In this document: piece by piece, positions 7,335-14,904 of the stretch
Layout: each line of letters begins with the position of its first letter
Numbering within the stretch: position 1 is the stretch's first letter
Assembly (NCBI RefSeq): GCF_003589745.1
Contig: NZ_CP032364.1
Coordinates: 1,116,001-1,180,000, forward strand
Direction of reading: 5' to 3'
Origin: Lachnoanaerobaculum umeaense
GTDB taxonomy: Bacteria; Bacillota; Clostridia; Lachnospirales; Lachnospiraceae
Length of the DNA stretch: 64,000 nucleotides
Program-made: the position numbers and the translations under genes
The notes under the pieces: generated by a model
What the model was told of the DNA's origin: nothing
The model's input: only the letters and a program-made list of their open reading frames with translations
The model's database searches: none

Positions 7335-8819
7335 TTATTTTTTAGGGTAGAATCCACTTGGATTCTCATCAAGTTTTATAAGTATATTCTTCATCTGTGT
7401 ATAGTGATCGAGAATTACCTTATGAGTTTCTCTGCCGATACCGGAAGTCTTATAGCCTCCAAATGGAGCACCTGCAGGGATTGCATTATAAGTATTTACC
7501 CAAACTCTACCTGTTTCGATACTTCTTGATACACGGAATGCACGGTTTAGATCCTTTGTCCAAACACCACCGCCAAGACCATATACGCTTTCATTTGCAT
7601 ACTTGATTACTTCTTCTTCAGTCTTAAACTTTATGATAACAGCTACAGGTCCAAATATCTCTTCCTGTGCAGCATAAGAATCATTGGTTACATTTGTGAT
7701 AAGTGTTGGTTTATAGAATGATCCATTTGCAAGCTCACCCTCTGTATAGCGTGAACCACCACATGCAACAGTAGCACCTTCAGCTACGGCTCTGTCTACA
7801 CATGCTTGAATCTTTGCTATCTGACCTTCATTTATCTGTGAACCCATCTGAGTATTAATATCAAGAGGATTTCCTACCACAATTTTGTTAAACTGATCTA
7901 CAGCTCTCTTTACAAACTCATCATATATGCCTTCCTGTACAAATACTCTTGAACCTGCACAGCAAACCTGGCCTTGGTTAAAGAGGATACCAAGCTGTAC
8001 ACCGTCAATAGCAAGGTCAAGGTCGCAGTCATCAAAGAATATATTTGCTGATTTTCCACCCAGCTCAAGTGTTGCCGGTATAAGTTTTTCAGCTGCTGCC
8101 TTTGCTACTGAATATCCAACTTCTGTAGAACCTGTGAAGGCAAGCTTTCTGAAACCATTGTGATCGAGTATATATTGCCCTGATTTGCTACCTGCACCTG
8201 ATATAACATTGAATACACCTTTCGGAATAATATCCTTTACAAGTTTTGCAAGCTCAAGTATTGAAAGAGGAGTAGAAGAACTGCTCTTTAATACTGTACA
8301 ACATCCTGAAGCAAGTACAGGTGCAAGCTTCCATGCCGCCATAAGGAATGGGAAGTTCCATGGAACTATCTGTCCCACTACACCGATAGGCTCTCTGAAT
8401 ACAAGAGAGAGTGTCTTTGAATCAAGGAAGTTTGAAGTGTCTTCCTCAGTACGAATAGCGGAAGCAAAATATCTGAAATGATCTGCCGCAAATGGAATAT
8501 CTACATTTAATGTCTCACGAAGAGGCTTACCGTTGTCAAGGCTCTCAATATAAGCGAGATCTTCTTTGTTTGCATCTATAACATCAGCGATCTTTAAGAG
8601 AATTTCAGCTCTTTTTATCTTATCAAGGTTTTTCCATGAATCAAAAGCTGCCCAAGCAGCGTTTACTGCATCATCAACATCCTCTTTGGTAGCTTCTGCT
8701 ACACTTGCTATTTTTTCTTTAGTTGCCGGAGAATATGTATCAAAAAACTTTCCGTCTTTTGAATCTCTAAACTCTCCATTTATAAAAAGTCCATACTTTT
8801 CGTCCGGTTTCTTTGCCAT
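7335..8819 (-). CDS. NAD(P)-dependent aldehyde dehydrogenase
   Basis: This is a 494-residue class ALDH of standard length. It oxidises aldehydes to acids using NAD(P)+ in the cytoplasm. Visible residues are P-W-N-F-P with Asn155, the nucleotide-fold segment F-T-G-S-T-E-V-G (228-235), general base Glu252 in L-E-L-G-G-K-S, and catalytic Cys286 in G-Q-V-C-C-A-G-S-R. The usual K-P-A-E cofactor motif reads K-S-S-S-S, so coenzyme preference is unsure. The whole-length similarity is to the acetaldehyde/betaine aldehyde dehydrogenase type, not the CoA-acylating AdhE type. A perfect palindrome lies 26 bases upstream (8846-8870), suggesting repressor control. The gene is monocistronic. Confidence 0.9.
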   Translation of the reverse strand: MAKKPDEKYGLFINGEFRDSKDGKFFDTYSPATKEKIASVAEATKEDVDDAVNAAWAAFDSWKNLDKIKRAEILLKIADVIDANKEDLAYIESLDNGKPLRETLNVDIPFAADHFRYFASAIRTEEDTSNFLDSKTLSLVFREPIGVVGQIVPWNFPFLMAAWKLAPVLASGCCTVLKSSSSTPLSILELAKLVKDIIPKGVFNVISGAGSKSGQYILDHNGFRKLAFTGSTEVGYSVAKAAAEKLIPATLELGGKSANIFFDDCDLDLAIDGVQLGILFNQGQVCCAGSRVFVQEGIYDEFVKRAVDQFNKIVVGNPLDINTQMGSQINEGQIAKIQACVDRAVAEGATVACGGSRYTEGELANGSFYKPTLITNVTNDSYAAQEEIFGPVAVIIKFKTEEEVIKYANESVYGLGGGVWTKDLNRAFRVSRSIETGRVWVNTYNAIPAGAPFGGYKTSGIGRETHKVILDHYTQMKNILIKLDENPSGFYPKK

Positions 8820-8845
8820 ATTTTAATTACTCCTTTCGAGTTGTT

Positions 8846-8870
8846 AATCTATAGTAAAATACTATAGATT
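8846..8870. promoter_or_regulatory. Perfect 11-bp inverted repeat upstream of aldehyde dehydrogenase (operator candidate)
   Basis: AATCTATAGTA (8846-8856), AAA, TACTATAGATT (8860-8870) is a perfect 25-base palindrome located 26 bases before the start codon at 8819. It has no T-run and sits in the leader or promoter, so a repressor-binding site is more likely than a terminator. The regulator is not encoded next to it. Confidence 0.6.
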
Positions 8871-9201
8871 GATTCTAGCATAAAAGAAAATAAATTACTA
8901 TATTTTTCTAAAAAGTAGATAATTTAACAATAAAATTACAGATTTCAACTGCCCATGGTTACAATTATTACATCTAGAACGATTATAATACTGATTTATT
9001 TGTCTTGTTTTTATTTAGAAACATAGTGGATTGATAAGTTTTATTCACAAGACATTGTAAAAAATAATTATAATATGGTACTTATGAATGGATATTCTTC
9101 AAAAATACGACAAATTTTCTATATCTGTTTAATGTTTTGTAACTAGTAAATTTTTTCGAAGTATCGTATAGTTGTGAAAGAGTTTTTCAATGGAGGAAGA
9201 T
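8871..9201. other. Divergent intergenic region, no gene seen
   Basis: The 331 bases between the aldehyde dehydrogenase leader and the carboxypeptidase gene are very A/T-rich and contain no open frame with a ribosome binding site. TATAAT-like boxes occur (for example at about 9072-9077), but none has a convincing -35 partner at 16-18 bases. It presumably holds the two divergent promoters. Confidence 0.5.
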
Positions 9202-10305
9202 ATGCAAAAGAAATATATTTTGGGAGTAATTACACTGTCAGCATGTATTACACTGACACAGGTAATGCCTGCCTTTGCAGGAATAATAGGACATAGTTCA
9301 GCAAGCTATTATAGTGCTCAACAAGAGGCACAGGCAGTGCAGCCACAAAGTAATGAGTTTAAATTTTTAAGAACAGATATGTATACATATCAGGATATGG
9401 AAAATGATATAAACCTTTTAAAAAATCAATATGAGGGTGTTACTTCAGATTCTATTGGAACTACACCGGATGGAAGAAGTATTTATAGAATAACTGTAGG
9501 CAATAGAGAGGCTTCAAAGAAGATATTGGTGGTTGGAGCTATTCATGCGAGAGAATATATTACAGCTTCTGTAGTAATGCGTCAAGTTAAGGAGATGCTT
9601 GATTACAGAAGAAATGGTGATACAACTCTGGATAGAGTTTGTATACAGTATGTTCCTATGATAAATCCGGATGGAGTAGCAATATCTCAAAGCGGAATAG
9701 ACGGACTTATTAAGGAAGAATCTAAGCAGAAACTTCAGGCAATCATAGACAGTTGGTCTGACTGGGGGCTTAAGGAAAATCAGGACAAATACAATTGGTT
9801 TTTAAACAAGTGGAAAAATAACTTAAATGGTGTAGATCTCAATCACAACTTTCCTACACAGGGCTGGGAGCAAAGAGGAGACAGTAGAAAGAAACCATCC
9901 AATGAATTTTATAAGGGACCTAGTGGAGGTTCTGAGAGTGAAACTAAGGATTTGATGAAACTTGTAAATGATGAAAATTTTGATGCTGTGCTAAATTATC
10001 ACACACAGGGACAAATTATTTATTGGTCAAATCAGCATGCTTCGGCAGAGGTTTTGGCAAAAGACAAGGCAATGGCTGATATTGTGGCAGCTCATACAGG
10101 ATATAAGCTTGTAGCACCTGAGGCTGATGGCTCTAAGTTTGGTGTAGGATTTAAAGACTGGCTTGATTGGGAGAAGGGTATTCCAAGTGTTACAGTTGAG
10201 GTTGGAATAGGAACTTCACCTGTACCTGAAACCCAGATAGAGACAATTTGGCAACAGAATGCAGGAGTATTACCTGACATAGCAAAATATGTTCTTGGAG
10301 AATAA
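9202..10305 (+). CDS. Secreted M14-family zinc carboxypeptidase
   Basis: The start at ATG 9202 is chosen because GGAGG (9192-9196) precedes it by 5 bases; the upstream ATG at 9190 overlaps that site. The product has 367 residues with a signal peptide ending V-M-P-A-F-A (cleavage near residue 26). The peptidase M14 domain shows zinc ligands His115 and Glu118 (G-A-I-H-A-R-E) and His267 (N-Y-H-T-Q-G), and the catalytic Glu333 (V-T-V-E-V-G). The substrate-binding D-L-N-R-N-F segment of classic carboxypeptidases reads D-L-N-H-N-F here. The family removes C-terminal residues from peptides or cuts peptidoglycan gamma-D-Glu-diamino-acid bonds; the exported location and this substitution leave both open. 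Confidence 0.87.
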   Translation: MQKKYILGVITLSACITLTQVMPAFAGIIGHSSASYYSAQQEAQAVQPQSNEFKFLRTDMYTYQDMENDINLLKNQYEGVTSDSIGTTPDGRSIYRITVGNREASKKILVVGAIHAREYITASVVMRQVKEMLDYRRNGDTTLDRVCIQYVPMINPDGVAISQSGIDGLIKEESKQKLQAIIDSWSDWGLKENQDKYNWFLNKWKNNLNGVDLNHNFPTQGWEQRGDSRKKPSNEFYKGPSGGSESETKDLMKLVNDENFDAVLNYHTQGQIIYWSNQHASAEVLAKDKAMADIVAAHTGYKLVAPEADGSKFGVGFKDWLDWEKGIPSVTVEVGIGTSPVPETQIETIWQQNAGVLPDIAKYVLGE

Positions 10306-10340
10306 AAAATCCCTTTGGCATTTGCCAAAGGGATTTTTTT
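10304..10340. terminator. Strong bidirectional intrinsic terminator
   Basis: AAAAAATCCCTTTGGCA and TGCCAAAGGGATTTTTT form a 17-bp stem with a 2-base loop just after the carboxypeptidase stop. It ends over the stop codon of the convergent CPBP gene, so it serves both. Confidence 0.95.
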
Positions 10341-11100
10341 AATAGTTCCAAGATATAAGTAGATATATTAGTGATGAACCAAACATATCAGCAAGTGCAT
10401 GCATAAGGAAGAAAGGTAACAAATTCTTTATTACTTTCTTGTACATGAAATAATAGAAGAGCCCATATACCACACCTATTACCAATGACCAGAGAAGACC
10501 TTGATATGTGTGGAATGATACTCTGATCAATGTTGAAAAAGCCAGAGCGTACCATTTATGTTCATCTTTTACAGATGTCATAAGACCAAGAAAGAAAAAT
10601 TCTTCATAAAATCCGTTCAGTAGGGCATATCCGATTGCAAGTGGTGACAGTGCCAAAAACTTATTCAATATTTCTATAGGATTCATATACTGTATAAGTG
10701 AAGGATCAAAGTAATTGTACTCGCCACTCACTGTAGTAACCAGGTCACCAAAGAGTCCCATGATAGCAAAGAGTACCGGAACCCAGATGATTACTGACCA
10801 GTGTAATCTTATTTTTAATTGTTTAAAATCAAAGTTTCTGATAAGCAAATATAGCAATGTAATTATGAGAAGAGTAGCTTGTAATGTGAAGTTGCCTGAG
10901 TAGGCCGCTCCATCAGTTGCTATTTCCATAGATTCTGCTGAATCTTGTATAGCCTGTGGATTTGACTGAAGTAATCCAATAAATATTTGGGTCGATGTTA
11001 TGATAAATATACCGAATAAAATAGCGGTAACAATAAGTATATCAAACCATCTTAAATACTTAAGTTTTTCTTTTGGTCTGATTTTTTCCAATAAATTCAT
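10339..11100 (-). CDS. CPBP family intramembrane metalloprotease
   Basis: This is a 253-residue membrane protein with about seven hydrophobic helices. The CPBP (CAAX protease and bacteriocin-processing, Abi) signature is present: the E-E pair in F-Y-E-E-F-F-F-L-G, a histidine in S-F-H-T-Y-Q-G, and H-A-L-A-D-M near the C-terminus. The Arg that often follows the EE pair (EExxxR) is not conserved here. Members cleave prenylated or membrane peptides or act in bacteriocin self-immunity. The gene is monocistronic and divergent from the YhfC-type gene at 11272. Substrate unknown. Confidence 0.82.
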   Translation of the reverse strand: MNLLEKIRPKEKLKYLRWFDILIVTAILFGIFIITSTQIFIGLLQSNPQAIQDSAESMEIATDGAAYSGNFTLQATLLIITLLYLLIRNFDFKQLKIRLHWSVIIWVPVLFAIMGLFGDLVTTVSGEYNYFDPSLIQYMNPIEILNKFLALSPLAIGYALLNGFYEEFFFLGLMTSVKDEHKWYALAFSTLIRVSFHTYQGLLWSLVIGVVYGLFYYFMYKKVIKNLLPFFLMHALADMFGSSLIYLLISWNY

Positions 11101-11271
11101 TTTTATATCTCTCTTTCTTTTTTATTATATATTAACCCGAATGATAATATTAACCGGGGAATTTGTTTCTACATTAATATATACTATAATTGTGAAAAAA
11201 TGATGTATTTTATTGAAAAAAAAAGATGAAAGGTGATAGAATATAGGTATTATCCGGAGAGGAGATAAGTA

Positions 11272-12057
11272 ATGGATAGAGTTCCTTTTTTAAGTATGGT
11301 ATTTATAGCTATATCCTGTGTGGTCGGGTTTGCAATTCCAGTTATACTTTTTATTTATTTCAGGAAGAAAAAACATGCGGATATATCACCATTTTTTGTT
11401 GGCTTTACTATATTTATGGGTATGGTGATGACATGGGAAGCCTCGATTCATAGAGCGGTATTTGGATCAACTTTTGGAGTGAATTTAAAGAATAATATAA
11501 TGCTTTATGCATTATATGGCGGTCTGATGGCAGCAGCATTTGAAGAAATTGGAAGACTTATTGCATTTGGGTTTATCCTTAGAAAAAAATACAGAGATAA
11601 AAATATAAATGCATGCATGTATGGTGCTGGACATGGAGGTCTTGAGGCGACAGTGATTTTGGGCTTTACTATGATAAGCAATTTGCTTCTTTCATTTACT
11701 ATAAACAGCGGTAATATATCCGATGTTTTAGGTAGATTATCAGGAGATAATCTAGTACAGTTTGAAGCAAGTATAAAAACATTGATAATGTCACCGTCAT
11801 ATATATTTCTGCTTGGTATATTTGAGAGAGTGTTTACAGTAATTATACAAATTTCATTATCAGTTTTGGTATGGTTTGCTGTGAAAAGAAGAAAGTTTTT
11901 ATTTGTTATAGCTTTTTTACTTCATTTTGCAGTGGATGCAATGAGTATCATTATGGCGGGTATCCATATGCCGGCTATTTTGATAGAACTTATTTTGGGC
12001 ATAGAGGCAGCTTTAATTGCAGTATTTGTAAGAAAGATATATGTATTAGAAAGTTAA
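11272..12057 (+). CDS. YhfC-family intramembrane protease-like protein
   Basis: This is a 261-residue polytopic membrane protein with seven to eight helices. It carries the YhfC/PrsW-related signature F-E-E-I-G-R (Glu91, Glu92, Arg95), then G-A-G-H-G-G-L-E-A (His121, Glu125) and a C-terminal H-F-A-V-D-A-M. These acidic and His residues in membrane helices are the presumed catalytic set of glutamic-type intramembrane proteases. GGAGAGGAG precedes ATG 11272. No anti-sigma factor or other obvious substrate is adjacent. Function beyond the family is not known. Confidence 0.8.
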   Translation: MDRVPFLSMVFIAISCVVGFAIPVILFIYFRKKKHADISPFFVGFTIFMGMVMTWEASIHRAVFGSTFGVNLKNNIMLYALYGGLMAAAFEEIGRLIAFGFILRKKYRDKNINACMYGAGHGGLEATVILGFTMISNLLLSFTINSGNISDVLGRLSGDNLVQFEASIKTLIMSPSYIFLLGIFERVFTVIIQISLSVLVWFAVKRRKFLFVIAFLLHFAVDAMSIIMAGIHMPAILIELILGIEAALIAVFVRKIYVLES

Positions 12058-12078
12058 GATGTAAATATTGCGATACTA

Positions 12079-12087
12079 TGATATAAT
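12079..12087 (+). promoter_or_regulatory. Extended -10 promoter element upstream of the rtcB-prfH leader
   Basis: TGATATAAT (12079-12087) is a perfect TG-N-TATAAT extended -10 box. It would start transcription near 12094, some 36 bases before the small leader ORF. No good -35 is visible, which extended -10 promoters tolerate. Confidence 0.55.
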
Positions 12088-12129
12088 TCTATAGTTACAT
12101 AAATAATAGCGGTCGAAAGGAGAACAATT

Positions 12130-12207
12130 ATGAGGAATACAATGAATAATAAAATAAGTGGAACTATAAACTACAGAGGCATAGTTGTTCGCTGTCTATT
12201 ATTCTAA
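12130..12207 (+). CDS. 25-codon small ORF, candidate leader peptide of rtcB-prfH
   Basis: The ATG at 12130 is 7 bases after AAGGAG (12117-12122), a better translation start than that of rtcB itself. The peptide begins M-R-N-T-M-N-N-K and ends R-G-I-V-V-R-C-L-L-F; it has no recognised family. It is followed within 30 bases by a hairpin (12235-12268) that covers the rtcB ribosome binding site. A short, well-initiated ORF followed by such a hairpin is the usual plan of translation-dependent attenuation, but that role is inference. Confidence 0.5.
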   Translation: MRNTMNNKISGTINYRGIVVRCLLF

Positions 12208-12234
12208 AATTTCAATTATTAGAGAATGAACGAT

Positions 12235-12268
12235 AAAGCCTTTGGAATAACAGAAAAACAGAGGTTTT
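12235..12268 (+). promoter_or_regulatory. Hairpin covering the rtcB ribosome binding site
   Basis: AAAGCCT (12235-12241) pairs with AGGTTTT (12262-12268) with one G-U, loop of 20 bases, followed by TATTTT. The 3' arm contains the GAGG (12261-12264) that serves the rtcB TTG start at 12273. The structure could hide the ribosome binding site or act as a weak terminator. Confidence 0.4.
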
Positions 12269-12272
12269 TATT

Positions 12273-13412
12273 TTGATAAAATTAAATGGAAAATACGCAC
12301 AGGCGTATATTATGTGTGATGATGCTATGGAGAATTGCCAGGTGGATGAAGTGGCAAAGTCTCAAGTGAAAATGATTTGTGATAATGAAGTATCGTATGG
12401 TGCTAAGATAAGAGTGATGCCGGATGTTCACCCGGGTAAGGTAGGTCCTATAGGCCTTACGATGAGCGTGGGAGATAAAATACTGCCCGCTCTAGTTGGC
12501 GTTGATATCGGATGTGGCATGCTAGCTACTAAGTTAGGAAAGATAAGAAATGATTTTAAAAAACTGGATACTGTTATCAGAGATAATATTCCGGTTGGAT
12601 TTGGACTAAGGAAAGATGTACATACACATGCAGATAGGGTTGAATTAAAATATCTTAAATGTTTTTCTCATATCAGACTGGAAAAGGCATTACTTAGTCT
12701 TGGAACTTTAGGTGGTGGGAATCATTTCATTGAGCTTGATATAGCAGAAAATGGAGAAGTCTATATTATAATACATACAGGTAGCAGACATCTTGGGAAA
12801 GAAGTGGCTGAGTATTATATGAAATTGGGACAGGAGTCACTGAAAGAAAAGGGAATAAGTGATGTACCTTTTGAAATGACCTATCTTTGTGGCAGCTTGA
12901 TGGAAGACTATTTGCATGATTTGAAAATAGTTGAAGAATATGCTATTTTAAACAGAAAAATAATCGCAGCTGAGATAATAAAGAAGATGAAATGGAAGGT
13001 CATAGAAGAGATTTCATGTTCTCACAATTATGTAGATTTTTTGGGAAATCAGCTTATATTAAGGAAAGGTGCTATTTCAGCTAAGATAGATGAAAAGGTG
13101 ATTATTCCTATAAATATGAAAGAGGGTGTCTTGCTTGGAAGAGGTCTTGGAAATGAGGAATGGAATAGTTCGGCACCACATGGAAGTGGAAGAGTGCTTT
13201 CAAGGGAAGCAGTGAATTCTTCTCATACAGTTTCTGAATTTAAAAAAGAAATGAAGGGTATATACACTACCTGTATAAGTAGGGATACTTTAGATGAAGC
13301 CCCTTTTGCATATAGAGGAATTGACTATATAAAAGCGGCTATAAAAGACACGGTAGAGGTGGAAAATGTTCTTACTCCAATATATAACTATAAGGGAGGG
13401 GACAGAAAATGA
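12273..13412 (+). CDS. rtcB: RtcB-family RNA ligase (RtcB2 type, partner of PrfH)
   Basis: This is a 379-residue RtcB, slightly shorter than the housekeeping tRNA ligase. Mn/GMP residues are visible: Asp78 and Cys81 in G-V-D-I-G-C-G-M, His151 in G-G-G-N-H-F-I-E, His168 in I-H-T-G-S-R-H, His251 in S-C-S-H-N-Y-V, and the guanylylated His303 in A-P-H-G-S-G-R. The family joins 2',3'-cyclic phosphate ends to 5'-OH ends. The next gene, prfH, overlaps by 4 bases, which defines the RtcB2-PrfH module reported to repair 16S rRNA cut in the decoding centre by colicin-like ribonucleases. Start is TTG 12273, with GAGG 8 bases upstream. Confidence 0.9.
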   Translation: MIKLNGKYAQAYIMCDDAMENCQVDEVAKSQVKMICDNEVSYGAKIRVMPDVHPGKVGPIGLTMSVGDKILPALVGVDIGCGMLATKLGKIRNDFKKLDTVIRDNIPVGFGLRKDVHTHADRVELKYLKCFSHIRLEKALLSLGTLGGGNHFIELDIAENGEVYIIIHTGSRHLGKEVAEYYMKLGQESLKEKGISDVPFEMTYLCGSLMEDYLHDLKIVEEYAILNRKIIAAEIIKKMKWKVIEEISCSHNYVDFLGNQLILRKGAISAKIDEKVIIPINMKEGVLLGRGLGNEEWNSSAPHGSGRVLSREAVNSSHTVSEFKKEMKGIYTTCISRDTLDEAPFAYRGIDYIKAAIKDTVEVENVLTPIYNYKGGDRK

Positions 13413-14008
13413 TCTTACAAATAAGTGCAGGTATGGGACCGGTAGAATGTCAAAGAGCTACATTTGGTATATGTAAAGCACTAATGAAGGAAATACCTTC
13501 TTTAGAGATTTTAAGTTCTGTAAAAGGGGAGGAAAAAGAAACTTTTTATTCTGTAATGATTGAATCTAGGGAGGATTTATCATATCTGGAAGGAACTATG
13601 CTTTGGATATGTAAGAGTAAGTATAGACCGGAGCATAAGAGAAAAAACTGGTTTATAGATGTAAGTATTATTCCTGAAACGGAGTTGATAGATGAGGATT
13701 TTGCAGATAGTGATATAGTAATAGAAAAATTTCATGCAAATGGACCTGGAGGTCAAAATGTGAATAAGGTTGAGACCGGAGTGAGAGTTATACATATTCC
13801 AACAGGTATAAGAATAAGTTCAACAAGAGAGCGTAGTCAGCTTATGAATAAGAAGGATGCACTTAGAAAGCTTGCCGTTGTTTTAAAAAATAGAAATAAT
13901 CTTGAAAAGGGGAATGGAAGGAGTAATGCATGGAGTAAACATAGTGAAATTGTTAGGGGCAACCCTGTAAGAGTATATGAGGGCGAAAAGTTTATATTGA
14001 AAAAATAA
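13409..14008 (+). CDS. prfH: Peptide chain release factor H (PrfH)
   Basis: This is a 199-residue class I release-factor-like protein that keeps the peptidyl-tRNA hydrolysis loop G-P-G-G-Q-N-V-N-K (GGQ at 114-116). It lacks the long N-terminal domains and codon-recognition loop of RF1/RF2, matching the PrfH length. The ATG overlaps the rtcB stop (ATGA), showing translational coupling. PrfH is thought to release nascent chains from ribosomes with damaged 16S rRNA, so that RtcB can reseal the cut. The C-terminal G-N-P-V-R-V-Y-E-G is typical of the family. Confidence 0.9.
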   Translation: MILQISAGMGPVECQRATFGICKALMKEIPSLEILSSVKGEEKETFYSVMIESREDLSYLEGTMLWICKSKYRPEHKRKNWFIDVSIIPETELIDEDFADSDIVIEKFHANGPGGQNVNKVETGVRVIHIPTGIRISSTRERSQLMNKKDALRKLAVVLKNRNNLEKGNGRSNAWSKHSEIVRGNPVRVYEGEKFILKK

Positions 14009-14028
14009 TAAGGTGGAATAGTGTAGAT

Positions 14029-14760
14029 ATGGATGAAAGATATGATTTATATGAGAACAATATAGAAGATATTGGTATTTCATATGATTTGAATAAAAAT
14101 ACTGATGTGAAGAGCTTCTCATGGGCTTTGGGTATATTTTATATCTTAGTACTATATGGCTGTATAACTTATACTATTATGGGAATAAGTAAAACAGAGA
14201 AAGGTACTTTGATATATATACTTGTAAATATGGCTTTATTTGTAATATTGATGATATTTCTAGTAATACAAATTGTAGAGGCCTTTAGGGAAGCTAAAAG
14301 GAGTAATATAGATTATTTTATAAAAGGATATCTTTTTTATAAGTATACATTGCTTCCATCTACACTGTTTTTTGTTTTGGTATCACTGATAATATTTATT
14401 GGTGGGCTTGGGATTTCATTAGCGGCATTTGTAGTTCCTCCAATGCTTTTTGCAGTACCGGCTTTTTTAGTGTTAGCTTTTATTCTGCCGATTGTTTTAC
14501 TCACAGTATCTTTTGTAGTATCATTGCCGGGATTGGTATTTGCTATTTTTATTATAAGTATGAGTAAGAAGCAAAAGGGTATGAGTATAGGTGGAGTGGT
14601 CTGGCACATTATATGCCAAATGATAATTATAGTGGATATTATAGATGGACTATATATTTTAGGGCATTATTGGAAGAGAGGTAAGATAGCGTCTATAGTT
14701 ACAGGTATATGTGCCAGTATGATTATATTAGCCACAGTAATATGGGCTAATGCTGTCTAA
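14029..14760 (+). CDS. Polytopic membrane protein of unknown function
   Basis: The product has 243 residues: a short acidic N-terminus, then about six hydrophobic helices (36-57, 64-85, 106-125, 130-150, 155-180, 190-235), and a motif Y-W-K-R-G-K near residue 210. The last 66 residues align with the fragment encoded at 19893-20096 (shared pattern K-Q-K-x-M-S, V-D-I-I-D, Y-W-K-R-G-K), so it belongs to the same duplicated module as the ATPase gene downstream. AAGGTGG lies 12 bases before ATG 14029. No known domain recognised. Confidence 0.6.
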   Translation: MDERYDLYENNIEDIGISYDLNKNTDVKSFSWALGIFYILVLYGCITYTIMGISKTEKGTLIYILVNMALFVILMIFLVIQIVEAFREAKRSNIDYFIKGYLFYKYTLLPSTLFFVLVSLIIFIGGLGISLAAFVVPPMLFAVPAFLVLAFILPIVLLTVSFVVSLPGLVFAIFIISMSKKQKGMSIGGVVWHIICQMIIIVDIIDGLYILGHYWKRGKIASIVTGICASMIILATVIWANAV

Positions 14761-14848
14761 GAATAGGTAGAAGATAGGGGAAGTGAGATTGTAGAGCATT
14801 AAAGAGTGAGAGATAAAATTCTTTTATAGAATAAAATATGGTATTATT

Positions 14849-14879
14849 AAAAGGCATTGATTATCAATGTCTTTTAATT
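14849..14879 (+). terminator. Hairpin just upstream of the P-type ATPase start
   Basis: AAAAGGCATTGA (14849-14860) pairs with TCAATGTCTTTT (14864-14875), with one G-U, followed by AATTTT. It ends 29 bases before the ATPase ATG. A similar hairpin precedes the second ATPase copy (21856-21884). It reads as an intrinsic terminator for the upstream genes but may form the 5' leader of the ATPase mRNA. Confidence 0.65.
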
Positions 14880-14904
14880 TTATATGGATTTTAAAGGTAA
14901 TATT

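Noticed and set aside
11871..12086. 71-codon frame overlapping the end of the YhfC-type gene
   Set aside because: Out-of-frame shadow; Cys/Tyr-rich translation without family resemblance.
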